64,000 nt of DNA from Roseiarcus sp963824475 (GCA_963824475.1 CAWGPR010000003.1:558001-622000), one strand, 5' to 3'; shown: positions 37,020 to 50,329, counted from the stretch's first letter. The notes: generated from the letters alone by a model not told the origin. Program-made: numbers and translations.

Positions 37020-37264
37020 GCGAATAGGGCAAGATCTTTCGCCAAACGAAAGAAAAGGTTTCGTCTACCACTCTGCAAGTCCTTGAAATTATTTGATGCG
37101 AAACGATCGGATTTCGCCGGATCGTTTGTTTTCAAAGAGTTGAGGGCGATTTTATTTCGCCGTTTCCCGCCGACGACCCTCGTCGGGAAAAGACGCGGCC
37201 TCCGGGTCTGAACCCTCGCACATGATAACCGACGATTCGGAAAAATGGAAGAATTTGGCGCCCG

Positions 37265-37663
37265 CTATAGCTTGATTGCGTCCTTGAGCTCACGCAAGCG
37301 GTCGAGCTTCTCCTGGGCCAGGCGTTTCTGGTCTTCGTTCGCGTCAGCGACGTCTTCCTCCGCGTTCTTGATCTCCTGCCCGAGCGTGTCGGCGCTCAAG
37401 TCCTCGAACGGGATCGCCGTCTCCGCGAGCAGGATAAGGCCTTTCTGGCTTGTATCGGCAAAGCCGCCGCGCACGAACACGCGACGATGCTTGCCCTCCG
37501 CATCGTCGATTCCGACCACTCCGGGACGCATCGAGGTCATCACCGGCGCGTGATCGTCGAGCACCAGGAAGTCCCCTTCGGCGCCCGGCACAAGCACGGA
37601 CTGAGCGGGGCCGTTGAACAGCACCTTGTCCGGCGACACAAGTTCGAAATGGAAAGTCGGCAT
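37265..37663 (-). CDS. atpC: F1 ATP synthase epsilon subunit
   Basis: 132-residue epsilon subunit of the F1 central stalk. The N-terminal beta sandwich reads FHFELVSPDKVLFNGPAQSV, with VPGAEGDFLVLDDHAPV. The C-terminal helical hairpin is Glu/Lys-rich (LGQEIKNAEEDVADANED ...). The ATG at 37663 is the family start; a longer frame to 38041 is antisense-like overlap with atpD. Last gene of the atpHAGDC operon, 28 bases after atpD. Confidence 0.93.
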   Translation of the reverse strand: MPTFHFELVSPDKVLFNGPAQSVLVPGAEGDFLVLDDHAPVMTSMRPGVVGIDDAEGKHRRVFVRGGFADTSQKGLILLAETAIPFEDLSADTLGQEIKNAEEDVADANEDQKRLAQEKLDRLRELKDAIKL

Positions 37664-37691
37664 GGACTTACCCCCGGGTGCGACGCGCGGC

Positions 37692-39131
37692 TTAAGCCTC
37701 GGCGGCCAGCTTCTTGGCCTTCTCGACGGCCTGCTCGATGGTGCCGACCATGTAGAAGGCGGCCTCTGGCAGATTGTCGTACTTGCCTTCGACAATGCCC
37801 TTGAAGCCTTTGACAGTGTCCTCGATCCTGACCTGCACCCCAGGCGTGCCGGTGAACACCGCGGCGACGTCGAAGGGCTGCGACAGGAATCGTTCGATCT
37901 TCCGCGCCCGCGCAACGATCTGCTTATCCTCTTCCGACAATTCGTCCATGCCAAGGATGGCGATAATGTCCTGCAGCGCCTTATAGCGCTGCAGGATCTG
38001 CTGCACCTGGCGGGCGACGTTGTAGTGCTCCTCGCCGACAATCGCGGCGGTCAGCATGCGCGAGGTCGAATCCAGCGGATCGACCGCCGGGTAGATGCCC
38101 TTTTCCGAGATCGCGCGGGAGAGCACGGTCGTCGCGTCGAGGTGGGCGAAAGTCGTCGCCGGCGCCGGGTCGGTCAGGTCGTCGGCGGGAACATAGATCG
38201 CCTGCACCGAGGTGATCGAGCCCTTTGTCGTCGTGGTGATGCGCTCCTCCAAGGCTCCCAAGTCGGTGGCGAGGGTCGGCTGGTAACCCACAGCGGACGG
38301 GATGCGCCCGAGCAGCGCCGAGACTTCCGAACCTGCCTGGGTGAAGCGGAAGATGTTGTCGATGAACAAGAGCACGTCCTGGCCCTGGTCGCGAAAATGC
38401 TCGGCGACGGTGACCCCGGCCAGTCCGACGCGCATGCGCGCGCCGGGCGGCTCGTTCATCTGGCCAAACACCAGCGCGCATTTCGACTTTACGGTCGAGT
38501 TGCGATCATGAGGATCGGCGTTGACCTTCGATTCGATGAATTCATGATAGAGGTCGTTGCCTTCGCGGGTGCGTTCGCCGACGCCCGCGAATACGGAATT
38601 GCCGCCGTGGGTCTTGGCGACGTTGTTAATCAATTCCTGGATGAGCACCGTCTTGCCCACGCCAGCGCCCCCGAACAGGCCAATCTTGCCGCCTTTGGCG
38701 TAAGGCGCGAGCAGGTCGACAACCTTGATGCCGGTGATGAGAATCTGGGCCTCTGTCGATTGCTCGACATAGGTGGGGGTTGGCTGATGGATCGCGCGGC
38801 GAGCCTCCATGTTGATCGGCCCGGCTTCATCCACCGGTTCGCCGACCACATTCATGATGCGCCCGAGCGTGCCCTCGCCAACCGGCACCGAGATCGGCTC
38901 GCCGGTGTCGGTGACCTCCTGGCCGCGCACGAGGCCCTCGGAAATGTCCATGGCGATGCAGCGCACGGTGTTCTCGCCGAGCTGCTGGGCGACTTCGAGC
39001 ACGAGGCGATTGCCGTTGTTGATTGTCTCGAGCGCGTTGAGGATCGGCGGCAGGTAGCTGTCGAATTTCACGTCGACGACGGCGCCGATCACCTGGGTGA
39101 TGCGGCCGGTGGCATTCGCGATATTCGCCAT
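37692..39131 (-). CDS. atpD: F1 ATP synthase beta (catalytic) subunit
   Basis: 479 residues. Walker A is GGAGVGKTVLI (~residue 155), Walker B VLLFIDNIFRFTQAGSEVSA (~245-265) includes the catalytic-region residues, and the DELSEED motif lies near residue 390. ATP synthesis at the membrane; position between atpG and atpC is canonical. Confidence 0.97.
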   Translation of the reverse strand: MANIANATGRITQVIGAVVDVKFDSYLPPILNALETINNGNRLVLEVAQQLGENTVRCIAMDISEGLVRGQEVTDTGEPISVPVGEGTLGRIMNVVGEPVDEAGPINMEARRAIHQPTPTYVEQSTEAQILITGIKVVDLLAPYAKGGKIGLFGGAGVGKTVLIQELINNVAKTHGGNSVFAGVGERTREGNDLYHEFIESKVNADPHDRNSTVKSKCALVFGQMNEPPGARMRVGLAGVTVAEHFRDQGQDVLLFIDNIFRFTQAGSEVSALLGRIPSAVGYQPTLATDLGALEERITTTTKGSITSVQAIYVPADDLTDPAPATTFAHLDATTVLSRAISEKGIYPAVDPLDSTSRMLTAAIVGEEHYNVARQVQQILQRYKALQDIIAILGMDELSEEDKQIVARARKIERFLSQPFDVAAVFTGTPGVQVRIEDTVKGFKGIVEGKYDNLPEAAFYMVGTIEQAVEKAKKLAAEA

Positions 39132-39187
39132 TGGTGTTCGTCCTCGTATTCTTCGATTTCTTGCGCCGCGGAGGGCGCGAGGTCCGG

Positions 39188-40054
39188 TCAGAGCGCCTCG
39201 GCGCCCGAAATGATCTCGATCAATTCCTTGGTGATCATCGCCTGGCGGGTGCGGTTGTAGCGCAGGGTGTATTTCTTCACCATGTCGCCGGCGTTGCGCG
39301 TCGCGTTGTCCATCGCGGTCATCTGCGCGCCGAAGAACGAGGCCTGATTTTCAAGCAACGCGCGATAGATGCGCACCGTGACCGCGCGCGGCAGCAGCTG
39401 GGCGAGGATTTCGCCCTCGTCCGGCTCATAATCGTAAGTCGGCGCCGTCTCGTCTTTCGAGCCGAGCTCGGGCGGAATGAGCTGCTGGACGGTGGGGATC
39501 TGTGCGATCACCGACTTGAAGCGCGAGTAGAACAGGGTGCAGACGTCGAACTCGCCGTTCTCGAACAAAGCGATGGCCTTTTCGGCGATCGGCTTTGCGG
39601 TCTCGTAGGCGATTGCGCGAATCGCGCGCAGGTCGATCAGCTCCAGGATCTGCCTCTCATGCGTGCGGCGAAGCTGATCATAGCCTTTCTTGCCGACGCA
39701 AAGGATCTTGACCGTCTTGCCTTCCGCCGCGAGCGCAGTCGCCTTCTCGCGCGCGAGGCGCACGATGGCGGTGTTGAAGGCGCCGCACAGCCCCCGCTCG
39801 CCCGTGCAGACAAGAAGCAAATGAACCTGGCCCGAGCCGCTGCCGACAAGCAGGCGAGGGCCCTGACCGTCGGTCGCGGCCCCGGCCAGATTGGTCAGCA
39901 CCGCTTCGACCTGCTCGGCATAGGGGCGCGCCGCTTCGACCGAGGCCTGCGCGCGGCGCAGCTTCGAGACCGCGACCATTTGCATCGCCTTGGTGATCTT
40001 CTGCGTCGACTTGACCGAGGCGATCCGGTTCCTGAGGTCTTTTAGCGACGGCAT
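39188..40054 (-). CDS. atpG: F1 ATP synthase gamma subunit
   Basis: 288-residue rotor subunit. The N-terminal helix SLKDLRNRIASVKSTQKITK and the C-terminal helix with MDNATRNAGDMVKKYTLRYN and RQAMITKELIEIISGAEAL form the coiled coil inside the alpha-beta hexamer. The Rossmann-like middle includes GLCGAFNTAIVR. Between atpA and atpD as usual. Confidence 0.96.
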   Translation of the reverse strand: MPSLKDLRNRIASVKSTQKITKAMQMVAVSKLRRAQASVEAARPYAEQVEAVLTNLAGAATDGQGPRLLVGSGSGQVHLLLVCTGERGLCGAFNTAIVRLAREKATALAAEGKTVKILCVGKKGYDQLRRTHERQILELIDLRAIRAIAYETAKPIAEKAIALFENGEFDVCTLFYSRFKSVIAQIPTVQQLIPPELGSKDETAPTYDYEPDEGEILAQLLPRAVTVRIYRALLENQASFFGAQMTAMDNATRNAGDMVKKYTLRYNRTRQAMITKELIEIISGAEAL

Positions 40055-40114
40055 CGCTCAGCGCCTCCACGCGCCCCCGCTTGAAGGCCTGGTTGGGTGA
40101 GGGATCGGCTCATT

Positions 40115-41643
<1,529 letters not shown>

Positions 41644-41644
<1 letters not shown>

Positions 41645-42207
41645 CAGCCGACCTCTTTCATGGCAAGTCGAATGGCGTTGAGCTTGGTTTTCAGCGAACC
41701 ATCGACCATGCGCGAGCCAAGCTTGACGATCAAGCCGCCGATGATCGAGGCGTCAACCTTCATGTCGAGAGCGACCTCCCGGCCGCCGGAAGAGGCGCGC
41801 AGCGACTCTTTGAGCGCCGCGACATTGGCGTCGGTCAAGGGGCTCGCGCTGGTGACTTCCGCCCTCGTCACCCCCCTGGAAGCGTCATACAGTTTGCGAT
41901 AATCCGCGATCATTTCACGGATGAAGAACAGGCGGCGCTTCGTCGCAATCAGCCGGATGAAGTTGGCGGCGATCCCGCCGATGCCGGCGTCGGCCATGAT
42001 CGCGTCTAGAGCCTTGAGCTGGTCGGCGGCGGAGAACACCGGGCTGCGCACCAGCCGTTCAAGATCGGGGCTTTCGGCGATGAGGGCGTCGAATCTCGCT
42101 AGTGCGTCCGCGACGGCCTCGGTCTGTCGATCGTCCTGGGCGAGCGAAAACAGAGCGGACGCGTAACGTCCGGATACGCCGGAAACGATCGTGTCTTCCT
42201 TTGGCAC
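41644..42207 (-). CDS. atpH: F1 ATP synthase delta subunit
   Basis: 187-residue OSCP/delta subunit joining F1 to the peripheral stalk. Helical N-terminal domain (GRYASALFSLAQDD ... ALARFDALIAESPDLERLV), then LIATKRRLFFIREMI and the C-terminal conserved GGLIVKLGSRMVDGSLKTKL. First gene of the operon; the Fo genes are not next to it, as in other alphaproteobacteria. A GCCCGCC-CGAAA-GGCGGGC hairpin (42318-42336) lies in the upstream region. Confidence 0.94.
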
Positions 42208-42406
42208 GCGCCACCTCGCAAAGACGCTTAAACTCTGCCGCGCCGCCGGGTTACGAAGGCTGCGCGAGGCTCAGGAATATTTGACGATTCCGCGCTCGAA
42301 CTTGACCGCGCGGCCCAGCCCGCCCGAAAGGCGGGCGTTGCCTAACATAGGCGTTTTCGCGGCGCAACCCGGAGACGCGCTGAGGGGCGCGCGGTCGTAG
42401 AGGCCT

Positions 42407-43348
42407 TCACGCGCGCTTCCCGTCGCTCTCAGTTTCGCGCACTGACTTGGCCAGGGCTGCGCCGGCAGTCGAGCGAAGGGACGAAGCGAGCGCCTCGATC
42501 GCGGCCTCCCGGGGCGAGCCGCGCTTGAAGACCAGCCTGACCAAGCGGGACGCGCCGTCGCCGACAATCCTCAGACCCGCGATCCCGGCGCCCGAGCGCC
42601 GCCAGTCGGCGTAGGCGAGGAGGGGCGCGAGAGTCGCCCCTTGTCCGGCGGAGGCGAGATGACGTAGCGTTTCGAGGCTCGTCCCGCGGACGTCCGCGCC
42701 AAGCGCCGTCTTCTCCGCCGCATTGCAAAGCGCCAACGCCTGGTCGCGCAGACAATGGCCCTCGGCCAGCAAGAGAAGGGTGCTCGGATCGATCTCCTCG
42801 ACGTCGATCGAGGCGCGCCCTGGCTTTCCGGAATGACCGGCGAAGACGAGGAAGAACGGCTCGTCGTAGAGCCCGATCGCCGCGAGTTTGGCCTCGCGGG
42901 GGTCGGTCGCAATCACCGCGGCGTCAAGGGCGCCGTCGCGCAGGCGCGCGAGAAGCCGGTCGGTCAGGTCCTCCACCAGATAGAGGGGCGTGCGCGGCAG
43001 CGCCTCTACGAGTTCGGGCAGCGCGATCGGCAGCAGGTAAGGCGCGACGGTTGTTATGACGCCAAGGCGCAGCTCGCCGGCGAAGGGATCGCGCGCCGCT
43101 TGAGCGGCGGCGGTCACGCCCACCACCGCGGCGAGCGTCGCGCGCGCCTGCGCCACGACAGTCGCCGCCCTGTCGCTGACGCGAGCGCCGCGGCCTTCGC
43201 GGTCGAACAGGCGAAGGCCGAGCTCGGCCTCGAGCTTGAGGATTTGACCGCTCAACGTCGGCTGGCTTACGTTGCAGGCCGCCGCGGCGCGGCCAAAATG
43301 ACCGTAGTCGGCGACCGCGACCACATATTCGAGGTCTCGGAGGTTCAT
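42407..43348 (-). CDS. oxyR: Hydrogen-peroxide sensing LysR regulator OxyR
   Basis: 313-residue LysR regulator. The HTH is in residues ~1-60 (RDLEYVVAVADYGHFGRAAA, SQPTLSGQILKLEAELG). Two redox cysteines of OxyR appear in GHCLRDQALALC (about residues 199 and 208), the same eight-residue gap and sequence context as in enteric OxyR, where peroxide forms the disulfide that switches the regulator. Divergent from katG with 341 bases between, so direct control of katG is very likely. Confidence 0.92.
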   Translation of the reverse strand: MNLRDLEYVVAVADYGHFGRAAAACNVSQPTLSGQILKLEAELGLRLFDREGRGARVSDRAATVVAQARATLAAVVGVTAAAQAARDPFAGELRLGVITTVAPYLLPIALPELVEALPRTPLYLVEDLTDRLLARLRDGALDAAVIATDPREAKLAAIGLYDEPFFLVFAGHSGKPGRASIDVEEIDPSTLLLLAEGHCLRDQALALCNAAEKTALGADVRGTSLETLRHLASAGQGATLAPLLAYADWRRSGAGIAGLRIVGDGASRLVRLVFKRGSPREAAIEALASSLRSTAGAALAKSVRETESDGKRA

Positions 43349-43689
43349 GGGACAAAAGATTGGCCATGCCGATCGGTTGTCAAGATATAATCGATTGGAC
43401 CTATTGGCGCTCTGGCGCTATCAGTAAATCGGCGACTGTCCAGGAAGCGCTCCATGAGCTTTCCAGGGACCGCCAAAACCGACGACATCGCCGATGCGCC
43501 TCGGCCAGCAAATATGCGGATGATCGGGTTCACTTGTTTGATCCATCTCAACGCCGACGGCGGTGACGCCGACAGCCTGGGAACCGCAGCGCGGAGGCGC
43601 GAGCCGACGGCCATGCGCCGCCTGCCACGGACCCGTATCATTTTCGTTCGACAGATCATGAGAAGCTGAACACGATCGGAGAGGCAAAG
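43349..43689. promoter_or_regulatory. oxyR-katG divergent control region
   Basis: 341 non-coding bases. Close to oxyR is a lower-GC patch (43379-43430) with repeated CTAT/ATTGG elements (ATTGGACCTATTGG, GGCGCTATCAG) that could be part of an OxyR site, but the spacing does not fit the ATAG-N7-CTAT-N7 consensus. A GGAGAGGCAAAG box precedes the katG ATG. Short frames here have no recognisable product. Confidence 0.45.
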
Positions 43690-45900
43690 ATGACAACTGA
43701 AAGCAAGTGCCCCGTCACGGGCGGAGCCCACACAAAGACGAACCTCGACTGGTGGCCGGACCAGCTCAGTCTTCGGGTTCTCCACCAGCACTCGGCCGCG
43801 TCCGATCCGATGGGGGAGGCGTTCGACTACGCCAAGGAATTTCAAAGCCTCGACCTCAACGCGGTGGTCAAGGACCTTCACGCTCTGATGACGGACTCTC
43901 AAGATTGGTGGCCGGCCGACTTCGGCCACTACGGGGGCCTGTTCATTCGGATGGCGTGGCACAGCGCCGGCACGTATCGCATCGGCGATGGCCGCGGCGG
44001 GGGCGGGCGCGGTCAGCAGCGCTTCGCGCCGATCAACAGCTGGCCGGATAATGCGAACCTCGACAAGGCGCGCCGGCTGCTATGGCCGATCAAGCAGAAA
44101 CACGGCCGGAAGATCTCCTGGGCCGACCTGATGATTCTGGCGGGCAATGTCGCCCTCGAGTCGATGGGTTTCAAGACCTTCGGTTTCGGCGGTGGGCGCG
44201 AGGATACGTGGGAGCCCGACGAGGACATCTATTGGGGTCCCGAAGGCACATGGCTGGCGGACGAGCGCTATAGCGGCGAGCGCGACCTTCAGAATCCGCT
44301 CGGCGCCGTGCAAATGGGGCTGATCTACGTCAATCCGGAAGGGCCGAACGGCAAGCCGGACCCGGTCGCCGCGGCCATTGATATCCGCGAGACGTTTAAG
44401 CGCATGGCGATGAACGACGAGGAGACCGTCGCGCTGATCGCCGGCGGCCACACCTTCGGCAAGACCCACGGCGCCGCCAATGACAAGGAATATGTCGGCC
44501 CGGAACCCGAAGGCGCTCCGATCGAGCAGCAAGGGCTCGGCTGGAAGAACAGGTTCGGCACGGGCAAGGGGGATGACGCGACCACCAGCAACCTGGAAGT
44601 CGTCTGGAGCAAGACGCCGACCAAGTGGAGCAACAACTTCTTCGCCAACCTGTTCGGCTACGAATGGGAGCTGACCAAAAGCCCGGCCGGCGCCTGGCAG
44701 TGGCAGGCGAAGAACGTCGAACCCTCGGTCCCCGATCCCTTCGATCCGTCGAAGAAGCGGCTGCCCACCATGCTGACCACAGACCTGTCCCTCCGGATCG
44801 ACCCGGCTTACGAGAAGATCTCGCGGCGCTTCTTCGAGCATCCGGATCAATTCGCGGACGCGTTCGCCCGCGCGTGGTTCAAGCTCACGCACCGCGACAT
44901 GGGTCCGAAAGTGCGCTACCTCGGACCGCTCGTTCCGAAGGAGACGCTCGTCTGGCAGGACCCGATCCCCGCTGTGGATCACCCGCTGATCGACGACACG
45001 GACATTGCCGCGCTGAAGGCGAAAATCCTCGCGTCCGGCCTCGCCATTTCCGAGCTGGTGTCGACGGCCTGGGCGTCCGCGTCGTCGTTCCGCGGCGGCG
45101 ACAAGCGCGGCGGAGGGAACGGGGCGCGGATTCGCCTTAGCCCCCAGAACGACTGGGAGGTTAACCAGCCGGCTCAGCTCGCTAAGGTCCTCCAGAAACT
45201 CGAAGCGATCCAGAAAGAGTTCAACGCTTCGGCGTCCGGCGCGAAGAAGGTGTCGCTTTCCGACCTGATTGTTCTCGGCGGCGGCGCGGCGATCGAGAAG
45301 GCTGCGAAGGCCGCCGGCCAGGACGTGAAGGTTCCCTTCACGCCGGGGCGCGCGGACGCGTCGCAGGATGAGACCGACGTCGAGTCCTTCGAGCACCTGG
45401 AGCCGGTCGCCGATGGGTTCCGCAACTATCTGCGCGGCAAGCAGAGGCTTACGCCTGATGAGCTGTTGGTGGATAAAGCGCAACTCTTGACGCTTACGGC
45501 GCCGGAGATGACCGTTCTGGTCGGCGGCTTACGCGTCCTCGGCGCCAACCACGGGGGGTCCAAGCACGGCGTCTTCACCAAGACGCCCGGCGCGCTGACC
45601 AACGACTTCTTCGTCAACCTGCTCGACATGGGCACGGAATGGCGGCCCGCCGCCGGCGCTGAAGGCGTGTACGAGGGGCGCGACCGGAAGACCGGAGAGG
45701 TCAAGTGGACCGGGACCCGCGCCGACCTCGTCTTCGGTTCGAACTCGCAGCTCAGGGCGCTTGCGGAGGTTTATGGGTCTTCCGACGGGAAGGAGAAGTT
45801 CGTGAAGGACTTCGCCAGGGCGTGGGCCAAGGTGATGAACCTCGACCGCTTCGACCTCATCTATCGGAGCGAGCCCGCGCTGAAGATAGCGGCGGAGTAG
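43690..45900 (+). CDS. katG: Catalase-peroxidase
   Basis: 736-residue class I haem peroxidase that removes hydrogen peroxide by catalase and peroxidase reactions. Distal-pocket Arg-Trp-His are in IRMAWHSAGTYR (~residues 96-107), proximal His in IAGGHTFGKTHG (~257). Tyr in MGLIYVNPEGP and Met in ETFKRMAMNDEE are placed for the Trp-Tyr-Met cross-link needed for catalase activity. The degenerate second peroxidase domain follows. Divergent from oxyR; a strong terminator follows the stop. Confidence 0.97.
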   Translation: MTTESKCPVTGGAHTKTNLDWWPDQLSLRVLHQHSAASDPMGEAFDYAKEFQSLDLNAVVKDLHALMTDSQDWWPADFGHYGGLFIRMAWHSAGTYRIGDGRGGGGRGQQRFAPINSWPDNANLDKARRLLWPIKQKHGRKISWADLMILAGNVALESMGFKTFGFGGGREDTWEPDEDIYWGPEGTWLADERYSGERDLQNPLGAVQMGLIYVNPEGPNGKPDPVAAAIDIRETFKRMAMNDEETVALIAGGHTFGKTHGAANDKEYVGPEPEGAPIEQQGLGWKNRFGTGKGDDATTSNLEVVWSKTPTKWSNNFFANLFGYEWELTKSPAGAWQWQAKNVEPSVPDPFDPSKKRLPTMLTTDLSLRIDPAYEKISRRFFEHPDQFADAFARAWFKLTHRDMGPKVRYLGPLVPKETLVWQDPIPAVDHPLIDDTDIAALKAKILASGLAISELVSTAWASASSFRGGDKRGGGNGARIRLSPQNDWEVNQPAQLAKVLQKLEAIQKEFNASASGAKKVSLSDLIVLGGGAAIEKAAKAAGQDVKVPFTPGRADASQDETDVESFEHLEPVADGFRNYLRGKQRLTPDELLVDKAQLLTLTAPEMTVLVGGLRVLGANHGGSKHGVFTKTPGALTNDFFVNLLDMGTEWRPAAGAEGVYEGRDRKTGEVKWTGTRADLVFGSNSQLRALAEVYGSSDGKEKFVKDFARAWAKVMNLDRFDLIYRSEPALKIAAE

Positions 45901-45939
45901 CAAGCCGTCGCCTCGGCCCCCGGAAAGGCCAGAACAATC

Positions 45940-45985
45940 GAAGGGCCGCGTGGGATGGAGTCCCCGCGGCCCTTCGTGTCTTTTT
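45940..45985 (+). terminator. Rho-independent terminator after katG
   Basis: GAAGGGCCGCG (45940-45950) pairs with CGCGGCCCTTC (45965-45975); a second GGGA/TCCC stem extends the hairpin inside. GTGTCTTTTT follows. It begins 40 bases after the katG stop. Confidence 0.85.
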
Positions 45986-46093
45986 GGCAGCCTGACCGTC
46001 CGTCTGCGCTCCGGCGGGCTTTGGGCCAGGGTCGAGCGCCTTCAGGCCTGAATCCCGTTCCCTTCCCGCCCCCGCCCTGCTATCCCGCCCGCC

Positions 46094-47900
<1,807 letters not shown>

Positions 47901-47974
47901 GAGCGGAGCGTCATGCGAACTTCGCCGCAGGCGTTTAGCACTTGCGCCGGGGGCGCTGGATCGGGAGGAATGTC

Positions 47975-48466
47975 ATGATCGATTGCAGGTTCTTGGCGGC
48001 GCTGGCCGGCGCCGCGTTGATGGGGTCGACGGCAGGCGCTGAGACGCTGCCGACGCACCGCATACCGGCGGCGCTGGCGGTCGAGGCGGCGAGCGAGACG
48101 GTCGCCGCCTGCGCGAAGCAGGGCTATCACGAGACGGCGCAGGTGGTCGACGCCGACGGCGTGATCATCGCCACCGTTCGCGGCGACGGCGTCGGCGCCC
48201 ACTCGCTCGATAGCGCGCTCGCCAAGGCCTATACCGCCGCGTCGTTCAAGAACGACACGCTCGCCCTCTCCGAACGGGCCAAGGGCGAGGACTCGATCGC
48301 GCCGCTCGCCAAGCTGCCGGATGTGATGTTCTTCGGCGGCGGCGTGCCGATCAAGCTCGGAGACGAAGTCATCGGCGCAATCGGCGCCGCGGGCGCGCCC
48401 GGCGGCAAACTGGATGACGCCTGCGCCCGGGCCGGCCTGGAGAAGATCAAGGACCGCTTGCAGTAG
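47975..48466 (+). CDS. Exported GlcG/HbpS-like haem-binding family protein
   Basis: 163 residues: signal peptide (MIDCRFLAALAGAALMG ... AGA) followed by the GlcG/HbpS (DUF336, PF03928) fold: AAALAVEAASETVAACAKQG-like helix, VVDADGVIIATVRGDGVG, SLDSALAKAYTAASF and the C-terminal GGGVPIKLGDEVIGAIGAAGAPGG with the typical DDACARAGLEKI helix. Members bind haem or similar ligands outside the cell; the ligand here is unknown. GGGAGGAA box before ATG 47975. IS630 copy B lies ~190 bases downstream, between the gene and the terminator at 49843. Confidence 0.82.
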   Translation: MIDCRFLAALAGAALMGSTAGAETLPTHRIPAALAVEAASETVAACAKQGYHETAQVVDADGVIIATVRGDGVGAHSLDSALAKAYTAASFKNDTLALSERAKGEDSIAPLAKLPDVMFFGGGVPIKLGDEVIGAIGAAGAPGGKLDDACARAGLEKIKDRLQ

Positions 48467-48656
48467 ACAAGGGCGAACCGGCAGCGGCGCTTACCGCCCG
48501 CCCTTCGGCGCCGCGCCTCTTCCAATATCGCCGCCGCCCTGCGATCCATGTCAGCCGATGTGCGCGGTCGAGATCGGCAAAGAGCGGATCCACGCCGAAC
48601 GCGCCAAAGACAGGCGATACGAGCGGCGTGACCTCGGGGGGAATCTACCGCGATCT

Positions 48657-49825
48657 TATACCAAAGGCCCCGCGAGCTGACTCACATTGTGGATTCACAG
48701 AGGGCGAGATTTCTGACTCCATTGGCGTGGGGAGATTCGCGCCATGCCATCAGCGGTCAGATTGCGAGACGACTATTCGGCTAAGGAGCTTCGGGCGCTC
48801 GCCCGGCGCTCGAAGGACGCCAACCAGAGCCGGCGGCTTCTGTCCTTGGCCGCGGTTCGGGACGGGATGGACCGAGGCGCGGCGGCGAAGATCGGCGGCA
48901 TGGACCGGCAGACGCTGCGCGACTGGGTCCATCGCTTCAACGCTTTCGGACCGGAGGGTCTGTTCGACAATTGGACGGCGGGTCCCAAGCCTCGCCTGTC
49001 GGAGGAGCAACGGGCCCAGTTCGCGCAGATCGTCGAGGCCGGGCCGGATCGTGAGAAGGACGGCGTCGTACGCTGGCGGCGGATCGACCTCAAGCGCGTC
49101 ATCGCCGAGAGGTTCGGCGTCGACTTTCACCCGCGCTATGTCGGAAAGCTTCTGAAGAAGCTCGGCTTCTCGCATATGAGCGCACGGCCCCGTCATCCGG
49201 CTCAGGATGAGCGGATCGTCGAGGGATTTAAAAAAACTTCCCGCGCGCGCTGAAGGCTCATCTCGAAGGGCTGCCCGAGACGACGCCGGTCGAGATCTGG
49301 TTTTCGGATGAGGCCCGGATTGGCCAGAAGAACGGCCTTGTCCGCCAATGGGCCAGGCGTGGAACGCGGCCAAGGCAGCCCGCCGATCAGCGCTATGACA
49401 ACGCCTATCTGTTCGGCGCGATCTGTCCCGCTCGCGGGGTCGGAGCGGCTTTGGCGCTTCCTCGTGCCGACACCGACATGATGCAACTTCACCTCGACGA
49501 AATCTCGCGCAATGTCGCTACGGGCGCCCATGCCGTGCTCCTGCTCGACCGGGCCGGATGGCACATCACGGGCAAGCTCGACGTGCCCGACAACATCACG
49601 CCGATCTTCCTGCCCTCGCGCGCGCCGGAACTGAACCCGGTCGAGAATGTCTGGCAGTATCTCCGTCAGAACTGGCTTTCAAACACCGTCTTCGAAAACT
49701 ACGACGCCATCATCGACGCCGCATGCGCCGCATGGCGAAAGCTCATCGCCAAACCCGAAACCATCACATCCATCGGAATGCGCGACTGGGCGCATGTCGG
49801 TCAGCCGCTATGACCTTTGGTATTA
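48657..49825 (+). mobile_element. IS630-family insertion sequence, copy B
   Basis: Same element, orientation and length as the copy at 27469-28637 (offset exactly 21,188 bases). Inverted ends ATACCAAAGG and CCTTTGGTAT, bordered by TA. It appears to have inserted between the HbpS-like gene and a rho-independent terminator. C instead of T at 48683 and 48696 are the differences I see from copy A. Confidence 0.9.
48744..49813 (+). CDS. IS630 transposase (two frames joined by -1 frameshift), copy B
   Basis: Same two-frame transposase as copy A: HTH domain in 48744-49253, DDE domain (WFSDEARIGQ, VLLLDRAGWH, NPVENVWQYLR) in the -1 frame to 49813, A7 slip site at 49230-49236. The encoded residues are identical to copy A, so both copies are recent and potentially active. 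Confidence 0.88.
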
Positions 49826-49842
49826 TCCGTCGGGCGCATCGG

Positions 49843-49869
49843 AAGGGCGGCTTTCGGGCCGCCCTTTTT
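49843..49869 (+). terminator. Rho-independent terminator beyond IS630 copy B
   Basis: AAGGGCGGC (49843-49851) pairs with GCCGCCCTT (49858-49866) around TTTCGG; TTTTTC follows. Probably the original terminator of the HbpS-like gene, now separated from it by the IS. Confidence 0.8.
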
Positions 49870-50100
49870 CCTTTTGGGGATGCGCTCAACGTTTTCTCAT
49901 TGGATAGGTAATTGACAGCACGATCGCGTGGAGTATTGTCACCACAACCGACGCGTTGTAGGCGCCCCCCAGAACGCGCCGGCTTTCCCCGCGCCTGACC
50001 GCATCAGGCGCGGGGACTTTTTCAACCTGCGGGGGGATGGTCGCACTGGTCAACCGCGGCAAGCGGTGCCGCCCGGCCACATCCTACGGGAGGATCGGCA

Positions 50101-50289
50101 GTGGCACAAAAAAAGAGTAGTCACGGGACCCCGTGGACAAGTGGAGACGTGCGCGAACTCAAGGCGTATTCGAAGGCTAGAACGCCGCTACCGGAAATCG
50201 CAAAGAAGATGGAGCGAACCGAGGGGGCGCTGCGGCGAAAGGCGGGAATTCTCGGCATCCGCTTGGGACATCGCCGCGCTCGCCGCTGA
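50101..50289 (+). CDS. Small helix-turn-helix-like protein, unknown function
   Basis: 62 residues, basic. TPWTSGDVRELKAYSKARTP followed by LPEIAKKMERTEGALRRKAG and a GIRLGHRR end looks like a single small helical DNA-binding unit (Myb/SANT-like spacing: W, then IA..M.RTEGALR.KA..LGI). GTG start with a GGGAGG box 7 bases upstream. No domain beyond this and no known name. Flanked by non-coding DNA on both sides. Confidence 0.6.
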   Translation: MAQKKSSHGTPWTSGDVRELKAYSKARTPLPEIAKKMERTEGALRRKAGILGIRLGHRRARR

Positions 50290-50329
50290 CTTTCCGGGGG
50301 CGCTCACCGGCAGCGGCCCCGAGCCCTAG

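Noticed and set aside
43379..43430. Canonical OxyR box between oxyR and katG
   Set aside because: CTAT/ATAG-like tetramers are present, but their spacing (17 bases between CTAT starts) does not match ATAG-N7-CTAT-N7.
44080..45483. 467-codon open frame antisense to katG
   Set aside because: Its translation has no family features and mirrors katG codons; long antisense frames are expected in GC-rich genes.
48467..48656. Host gene interrupted by IS630 copy B
   Set aside because: Joining the flanks gives a short frame that reads through a terminator hairpin and has no recognisable product.
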